The position numbers were made by a program, and so were the translations under genes. From assembly GCA_033557685.1 (NCBI GenBank), contig JAWQRN010000580.1:1-28198 (forward strand): a DNA stretch of 28,198 bases, given 5' to 3'. Positions within the stretch are counted from its first letter, which is position 1. Each line of letters begins with the position of its first letter. Positions 21,800 through 28,198 of the stretch are shown here, piece by piece. The stretch comes from Sperchopsis tessellata (taxonomy: Eukaryota > Arthropoda > Insecta > Coleoptera > Hydrophilidae). Under the pieces are notes generated by a model. That model worked only from the letters and a program-made list of their open reading frames with translations. It was not told the origin of the DNA and made no database searches.

Positions 21800-22290
21800 G
21801 ACAACCAAATCATGCAGTCCTCACCAGGAATTTGCCCGCTTCCGGGATAATCGTCCGCAACAGCCGTCGGCCAGCCCACACTAAGATCCAGCCATACATC
21901 ACCAGGTTCCAGCCAGACTCCAGCAGGTCCCAGCCCAGCAAAAAATGAGTAACCAGCGATACTGGATGGTTCACGAAGCCTAGGAAGACATCCAGGCAAC
22001 CAAAGACTGTACCACCATACCCCATGGAGATCTCAACTACAAGACCATCATTATACTTGACCTTACGTATGCCAGTCCAATTTTGAGCAATACCTACAAC
22101 ATCAACCTTCTGAAAATGGAACAACTTTAAAAAAATATCAGGTACATCATTTTTCAGGTTGCTGAGAAGTTCTATACCATATCACTCCGCGAGGACGACT
22201 TCAATGCACACATCGCCATCTTTAACCACTAGACAGCCCCGTTCAGAATTAAACTCCCACTCCCCAACCAAAGGATCATGTAAGTATCAT
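21800..22290 (+). pseudogene. jockey-type ORF1 (gag) remnant, Pre-C2HC-like
   Basis: The Pro/Gln-rich start (QQPSASPH, HHQVPARLQQVPAQQ) gives way to NQRYWMVHEA, DLNYKTIIILDLTYASPI and, at 22155-22232, IRYIIFQVAEKFYTISLRED followed by DFNAHIAIFNH. A frame change then gives RSELNS. This follows the Pre-C2HC pattern of jockey-superfamily ORF1 proteins (YR.iikfl...fHTy.LrEDr.f.V.Irnlh.sT...I...L). Those proteins bind element RNA and normally carry CCHC knuckles just downstream. I do not find the knuckles here. Stops and frame changes mark it as dead. It lies on the opposite strand from both downstream LINE remnants. Confidence 0.4.
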
Positions 22291-22320
22291 CATAAACTAA
22301 TCAATATGTTCTTCTCAGCA

Positions 22321-23305
22321 GGTACTCCCACCAATATAGCGAACAACTGCTGTACAACAACACCACTTCAAACAGGGGTTTTTTAACGCATCTCCCCAAA
22401 CAAATGACAATATCCAGTATGGATAACAAAGAGAACAGACAAAACGAAAACTCTTTGTAAAACCCAGAAAGGGTAGAAAAATGACAAAAACTAATGTAGA
22501 GAATAAAAAATTCGTTGTTTTGTTGAAAATCTTCATAGTTATAATGTAAACTAACTCTTTGTGGAATTACTCTATTTTTTTAATTTTTTATGTTAATAAA
22601 CTTTAAACGACGAAAACTAAAATATTTTGCTATTTATTGAATAATGTAAATCACTTTTTAAACTACCAAATAACTACATGCTACGGAAGTGATAGTTTCA
22701 CTTACTTCATTAAAGTTTGCGTCCAGCCCACAAGAAGTCAAAGGTCAATGGCTCAACTTTCGACAACCCAAAATAGAAACAGAGAAATTTAGTAATCTCA
22801 CTATTTTTGTCATGAAAAACCTATATAGACACAGCATTCATTCCGGCGTTCAGCAACTTTTGCAATATGCTATTAATAACGTGGTCGGATATTAAAAATG
22901 CCAAAAGTATTCCTATCTATACAGATGGTTATTTTCAGAGTCGTAGTAGAATTTAATTACAACACAAACATTCATCACTACGTAGAAAAGTGATATGTTG
23001 ATGAAAATTTATAAAAACATAATATTACAGCAGTTGAATTATTGCTGCCAAAACTCTGTCAAACCACAAAATTATTTATTTATCAACTTTTCTTTAGAGA
23101 ACTCTTAAATGATCCATATAATCTCAAATTCACTTATCTCCGTGGCAATTTATTATATAAAGTTAAAGAAAGATTAAACGTACTGTTAATATATTTAGCA
23201 TAGTGCGAAAATTCGAGTCTCAGATGATGACTTTTTCTAGTATTGTAGCAATGCACAGTAGCATTACTCTCAAATTGTCGAAGATTCCCGTAAATATATG
23301 GGCCA
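22321..23305. other. AT-rich non-coding DNA
   Basis: It follows the gag-like remnant, where its ORF2 would be expected, but no endonuclease or RT motif is seen on the plus strand. The frames at 22315-22536 and 22689-22895 are not recognised. Confidence 0.45.
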
Positions 23306-23309
23306 TTGA

Positions 23310-24470
23310 CACCGTATAAATTGAAGGTACTATCATGATATGATTTTCCTTGAAAAGCTCCCTACATGAATCACGATTTCCTTATATAGTTCAGAGAGCT
23401 CTTCTTCGAGTTTTATATATTATATATGACAAGAGCATTCCTTCCCAAAACTGAATTCCATACCTAATTAAGGACTTGAAACAACCAAACTTTACGTTTC
23501 TCAGTACATCAATACCAATTAGCTCTCTAAGATTTCGGATTATATATATAGTCGGGCTCAGTAGTTAACTTAACGCCTCTGTATCTACAGTAAAAATTAT
23601 GGTGCAATCTAGAGCTAATCCTAAAAAGTTACACCAGTCGAAAGTCAACAGTTTATGACGTATTACAATATTCAGACCAATCTCATATATACAAATAAAT
23701 ACAGGCAAATGAGTTTTTACCTTATTGCATCCAAACCATTCATATAAACTACCTTAAATCTGACTGCCTATGAAGTTCAAATCAGCAACATAATCACCCA
23801 TAAATAAATGCCGTTGTTTCATCGGCATACATAACCATCCGAGAATTCATAGAAATAGAGAAGTTATTTACATAAATATTAAAAACGAAAGGACCCAATA
23901 CCCAAACTTGTGGATCTCCCACTGTGAAGTCCACACATTTGAAACTGTCACTCCGCATATTCCATATTCCATAAGTTTAAAAATAGACAATGATCCACTA
24001 AGTCGAAAGCGCTACTGAGATCACACAACAAAAGTGCCGTCATCCGCCATACAACAATAATCATGTGTACTGTACTCAGCAGGTTATATACTGCAAATTC
24101 AGTTGATTTTCCGAAAGTGATATCATATAGATAAGGTGCGAAAAAGTTGTATTTGAAAAAGTAGTATGTTTACCGGCCCCACAAATTGCTTTTACATAAT
24201 TGAGGGTAAAGTAATAGGACGGTAGTTCTTAATCATACTCGCGTGTTTCTCCTTAAAATAGAGGCATTCTTCATCATAACAACGGCAGGACAAAAGGCGC
24301 AGGAGAAACATCAGGCTTACAGCCCCAACATTCAGATTCCTTATTTCAACATCGCCGGGAGAAGAAACATCACTAGTCACTACAAGGTTCTTCAAAGTAA
24401 TTGCTCTAGACAAGTAATCCTGCAATTTCCTGCTTTCTGCTTGCAATTCATACTCCAAAAGATTATTAGT
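23310..24470 (-). pseudogene. jockey/CR1-type LINE reverse transcriptase (LINE-B)
   Basis: Right to left: KNYRPITLPSIM (about 24190-24225), CDLSSAFDLVDH (motif A, 23991-24027, catalytic Asp present in SSAFDLVD), PQVWVLGPFVFNIYVNN (motif B tail, family PQGSVLGPlLFliYiND), VMYADETTAF (motif C at 23807-23836, YADD changed to YADE). Next come FLGLALD, TIYIIRNLRELIG, KFGCFKSLIRYGIQFWEG (thumb, about 23430-23480), and ALELYKE to about 23330. The distance from motif A to motif C is about 60 codons, shorter than normal, so part of the palm is deleted. Several frameshifts and stops. No 3' tail was found at the left edge. Confidence 0.75.
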
Positions 24471-25371
24471 TAGTTACATCAGTTCTATGTTTATTAATAG
24501 TTCTTTCGGACTTCTTAGTTATTATTTTAATTAAGTTCTTCGAACTGTTTCTTCTTATTCTAGGCTGATTCTTCCAATTTGGTTTAGTTTGGTCAACATT
24601 TTTTATTTTGTAGGCTGAGCACCTTGGCTAGATATAACATCGTCTGTACATAGTGATTAAGAAAGTGCAGAATCTATGTAAATAAATTCACTTCCAAGTG
24701 CATCCTGCAGCTTCACCACTAGTTAAGCTTTAATACTAGAACTGTTAATTTTCCTAATAGAGAGCTCTCTATCTCTCTCTAAATTGTTTTTTTTTTACTT
24801 TCATTTTATAATTTATAAAATCTCTGCTTCAAAGAATGTTGAATATTAGAATTTAAATCAAAAATCAAATTATTACAAGAAAATAGTATTTGCTTTGCCA
24901 CAGCAATTACACCATGTCGTTGTTAGGTTACATTTTTACATTACGAAATTTCAGTTGAAATATGTGTTTCAAAGTAGATTAGTTTAATTTCATTAATTTA
25001 TCAGGTATCTCTGACAATCCAGTGAACAAAAATCATAATTCACTAATGATGTTAGTTAAATACTTTTGGTTGGATAAGGTCTATCTATCACTTTATCTAC
25101 TATAAAATTACATCCATTCTATCTGATATTAGTTCCGCAGTGTCGACTCGAATCGATTATTATCCTCTCCTAATCATATTATATACAGCACTCGGGTTCT
25201 ATTTTTAATTTTCAACTATTTCCATTTTTTTCCACACTTAATAATAAATTAAATTTTAAACATGTATATGCGTAGCAGAAGTATTTATTACATTATACTA
25301 TCCATACGAAAGGATGTGTATTGTCAAAATATAAATATGGACTGAAATTGCTCACCAGCAACAAAAGTTAA
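24471..25371. other. AT-rich non-coding DNA
   Basis: A 12-bp palindrome agagagctctct at 24759-24770 runs into CT-rich simple sequence. Nothing else is recognised. It separates two LINE remnants of the same orientation. Confidence 0.5.
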
Positions 25372-26144
25372 TTCAATTCAATAATATAAATAAATAAATA
25401 TTTTTATTCGTAACCAATGGTGCACAATACATCTGCAATGCAGGTACATCTTATACTCAATCATTAATTAAATATTAATCTTAATACATTACACAAAATA
25501 TCAGTTTATACTTCGTGTCACTGACTGAACGATTCTCAAATTCATCGAACGCCGAGGAAGCACACTCATTAGTAAAACAACATAAACGTAGTCGATCCAT
25601 TTAAAATACTTTAAATACACTTTAAAATTTATAAAAAAAGCGATAATATATAGAAAATTTACACAACGGCAGTTTTAATTAAAGTATATCATAAAAAGGC
25701 AAAATTATGTCCTAATGACGAAATACGACTAAGTAAATAATTAATAAGTTAATAAATAAATAGTGTATAAACAAATAGTGTACAAATCAACAAGCAACAC
25801 TGAGCAAATCAATACATAAAATGTGCATTCATCAACAAGTATATACACAAAAAGACCCGTCCACTAAAACCACATTTATCCAAACATCCCTCACCATGCA
25901 CTCTCATAAAATTCATCCACTGAGTAAAACACATTCTCAAGCGGGTACGCTTGTAGCTCTTTCTTAAAATTAAAACCTCTACCCATTGTCCTTATATGAA
26001 TAGGTGGATGTAGAAGAATGTTTACTTCCAGGTATAGAAACGAATTTCGAAATAGAGAGCATGTGGACAATCCAGCTTGATATTGTCCCTGCGACGAGTG
26101 TTTTGGTCATGAGCTTCAGAACCGACAGGAAAGCTTGATTTATT

Positions 26145-26193
<49 letters not shown>

Positions 26194-26880
26194 CACATTC
26201 AATTATAAATAAACACGGCAGAGTACGAAGCACCTCTTATAAGGTCTGCAGAAATCACGTAAAGCAAACCGGCCCTGATGGCTCGCTTCTGCAACAAATA
26301 TTGATTTTGTTGCGCTGAAGCTTACACAGAAAAGCTAGCCATACTTGATGATGTAATGGAAGTATGCAAAATACAGTGTCCTAACTGCATTTTGCGTGAT
26401 CCACATGTGCCTGCAGTTTACATTTGTGACGAATCTGCAACTATTTACACAAGTCAGGATACTTCTCAAAATTGTACCTAATACACTGGCCGTACCCTTT
26501 CACGCACGAAAATCTAGACACTTTTCTAAGGTCAAGGAAGCACTTTAATCTTTTCTTGATTACCACCTCAAATATTGTTGACACCGTTTGGAAAAGCGAG
26601 ATAGGCTATTAGTTTTGCACGTCCAATACTTCGCCCTTCTTGTAGATCGACTTTTAAAACAGTTGGGGAAATGCCCTTTCATGAAGCAGGAGTTTATAAT
26701 ATCAATGGTTCCGCCAGAAGATCCATACCCAATTTAATAGTTTTTATTGGAATATAATCCACACCAGTGGCGTTTGTTGACTTACGACTCTCTAGTATCT
26801 CCCGCACCTTACGCTCGTTTACCAGACCTTAGAACATTGCGGTCGCCATATTTTTCACCACCTCTCGGATGTTGATGGAT
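25372..26880 (-). pseudogene. jockey/CR1-type LINE, collapsed, with 3' end (LINE-A)
   Basis: Right to left: LVNERKVREILESRKST and NATGVDYIPIKTIKLG (pre-RT block, 26730-26823), INSCFMKGHFPNCFK, VFEVVIKKRLKCFLDLRKV, then a jump over most of the RT palm. Next: ITQNAVRTLYFAYFHYIIKYG (thumb, about 26330-26400), QKRAIRAG, RDFCRPYKRC, a (TA)n array, HDQNTRRRDNIKLDCPHA (26082-26113), and FKKELQAYPLENVFYSVDEF near 25900-25970, ending at about 25885. A 3' UTR follows to gaataaaaatatttatttat and an attgaattgaatt tail at about 25372-25410, typical of LINE ends in this group. The order is that of one element with a large internal deletion. It is not the continuation of LINE-B, whose RT lies further in the 3' direction. 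Confidence 0.75.
26149..26189. repeat. (TA)20 microsatellite inside LINE-A
   Basis: A pure TA run lies between two conserved coding blocks of the LINE-A pseudogene. Confidence 0.95.
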
Positions 26881-26889
26881 GCCGTGTTG

Positions 26890-27551
26890 TTTTTATATAA
26901 TATAGATATCAATAAAGTTAAGCTAATCCTAAATAGAATACCAACTGAAGTAAATAAAATCATACTTAGGTAAGGATATATAATGGCATATCAGATATTG
27001 TTCGTATTTTTTGTTTTTTTCTTTTATCTGACTATCTAGCCTAGAGAAACAGTTAGCAAATAAACCGTTTTTAAGAGTGCCGCTTGTTTACGGGCAGATC
27101 ATTTATGGACCGCGAGGTAGAGCAGTAGTACTAACGTGTGAGACAGCATTATATCACGATATAAAGTTTATTCAATTGTGCCGTTTGTAGTAATAACAAA
27201 TAATATTGACAGTAGAATTGACAGACGTATTGACAGATAAATGATGGGTTTCTGAATTAGTGGTATTAGAAGCAGTGAATGGATAAGAGTTCAGACTAAG
27301 GTCAAGGATGTTATAAAGACGGTGAAGATGCACACGTGGAAATTTTCAGAATATCTTGGAACCTAAGCAGATGATTGATGTCCAATAGCATTAACCTTGT
27401 AGGGTCGAGCAGCAACGCAAAGTCAAGACAAATATTCAATAACAGAGAGGATTGCGAACTCAGGTGTTATTTTGGAATCACGTGAATGAGAAGATCGCAG
27501 AGCCGTGGCGAGTGGAAGGAACTTGGAGAGATGATATAGACATTTACATAT

Positions 27552-27560
<9 letters not shown>
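26890..27560. other. Unassigned segment, GC above background on the right
   Basis: Bases about 27050-27550 are less AT-rich than average. They carry a plus-strand frame at 27452-27688 whose end is TA-repeat translation and a fragment of mariner. No motif is recognised in the rest. Confidence 0.4.

Positions 27561-27605
<45 letters not shown>
27561..27605. repeat. (TA)22 microsatellite
   Basis: About 45 bp of pure TA, preceded by tgtatgtgtg. It ends about 45 bp before the first mariner-like codons. Confidence 0.95.
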
Positions 27606-27607
<2 letters not shown>

Positions 27608-27628
27608 CCTTTACGTGCTTGCAAACGA

Positions 27629-27644
27629 CCACTAGGTGGCGCTA
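27629..27644 (+). promoter_or_regulatory. CTCF-like motif
   Basis: ccactaggtggcgcta fits the CTCF core (CCASYAGRKGGCRS) and contains the insect CTCF-type aggtggcgc. It lies just 5' of the mariner coding remnant. Whether it is bound is unknown. Confidence 0.35.
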
Positions 27645-27649
27645 TTGAG

Positions 27650-28198
27650 ATGTGTCATTACTATTTTCGTAAAATTCGACCAATTTGACCAAGACTGTTT
27701 ACAATTTTGTTGTGGAATTTTGTCGTGGTCGTGCGTCCGTCAGTGAGAAATCACGTGAAGGTCAACCAAAATCACTTGTTATTCAAAATGATTGAAGAGA
27801 TCGGCATGTGACCTACAGTGAAATAGAGGCACGTTTAGGTATTTAGAAGACTGCCGTACATTTGATTTTGCATGAACATTTAGCTGCGAAAAAGATCTAT
27901 TCCCGATGGATACCACATATTTTGACCGAAGCTCAAAAAAAGGATCGTGTTAATTGGTGAAAGGAAATGCTCAAAAAATTCGACTACAAAATTCATATAT
28001 CGTAATATGCGACGAAACTTTAATATATTCGTATGAACCGGAAACTAAGTAACATTCCACAGTTTGGGTACTCCAACATGAACCGAAACCCACAAAAGTT
28101 GTTCGTTTGCGAAGCACTTTCACGAAAATGATTCGGTTGTACTAAACATGTCGCAACCATTTCTTTAGAGGATTGAAGAAAAGTTTTTGTAAACATTT
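27650..28198 (+). pseudogene. mariner transposase, N-terminal part, runs off window
   Basis: CHYYFRKI at the start fits the helix-turn-helix N-terminus. From 27715, EFCRGRASVSEKSREGQPK and RDRHVTYSEIEARLGI form the second DNA-binding part. KTAVHLILHEHLAAKKIYSR, WIPHILTEAQKKDRVNW and KEMLKKFDYK follow. Then comes CDETLIYSYEPETK, which keeps the first catalytic Asp, and STVWVLQHEPKPTKVVRLRS. The last readable block is HVATISLED near 28145-28178. The family moves by DD34D cut-and-paste at TA targets. This copy has in-frame stops at several points (after QND, LGI, RVNW, IHIS, PETK) and frameshifts near the end. The second Asp and the 3' end lie outside. No terminal inverted repeat is identified. 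Confidence 0.85.

Noticed and set aside
27423..27688. Overlapping frames on both strands
   Set aside because: Both pass through the (TA)n array, which yields stop-free Ile/Tyr codons in either direction.
1..28198. CRISPR array, bacterial operon, viral genome or intact host gene
   Set aside because: No regularly spaced identical repeats, no dense coding, no ribosome-binding pattern and no uninterrupted conserved protein. The content is that of eukaryotic repeat-rich intergenic DNA.

Overview
The window looks like intergenic, transposon-filled DNA from an AT-rich invertebrate genome, most probably an arthropod. The base composition is strongly AT-rich. There are six (TA)n arrays and no bacterial-style gene packing. 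Every recognisable protein segment belongs to a eukaryotic mobile element: Penelope-like, RTE, jockey/CR1-type LINE, pogo/Tigger-type and mariner. I found no intact host gene. Most open frames longer than 60 codons are chance or antisense frames of element remnants. Element calls rest on translated motifs read by eye, with no database search.

Layout. 0-6.8 kb: AT-rich non-coding DNA with (TA)n arrays and two tRNA-like SINE heads (611-695, 6808-6880). 7.13-9.56 kb, plus strand: a decayed Penelope-like element (PLE) with reverse transcriptase motifs in three frames, a GIY-YIG endonuclease and a repeat-bearing 3' region that holds a hammerhead-like core. A 484-bp piece of pogo-type transposase (8248-8731, antisense) sits inside its coding region. 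The same 484 bp, with two mismatches, recurs 3318 bp downstream inside a longer pogo-type pseudogene (about 11.25-12.21 kb, minus strand). 14.29-14.87 kb, minus: a basic, Asn-rich gag-like frame. 15.87-16.83 kb, minus: an internally deleted RTE-type LINE. A 231-bp sequence next to it recurs at 18.0 kb. 18.8 kb: a small GC-rich island with open frames. 21.3-22.3 kb, plus: a GC-rich stretch whose second half resembles the ORF1 (gag) protein of jockey-type LINEs. 23.31-24.47 kb and 25.37-26.88 kb, both minus: two separate jockey/CR1-type LINE remnants. The second keeps its 3' end and tail and has a (TA)n array between two conserved coding blocks. 27.65-28.2 kb, plus: a decayed mariner transposase that runs off the window.

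The elements do not work together. They are a layered graveyard in which each copy carries stops, frameshifts or deletions. The most informative structures are the nested pogo-in-PLE junction with its near-identical neighbour, the hammerhead-like core after the PLE, and the 231-bp repeat pair with a paired base change in a hairpin.
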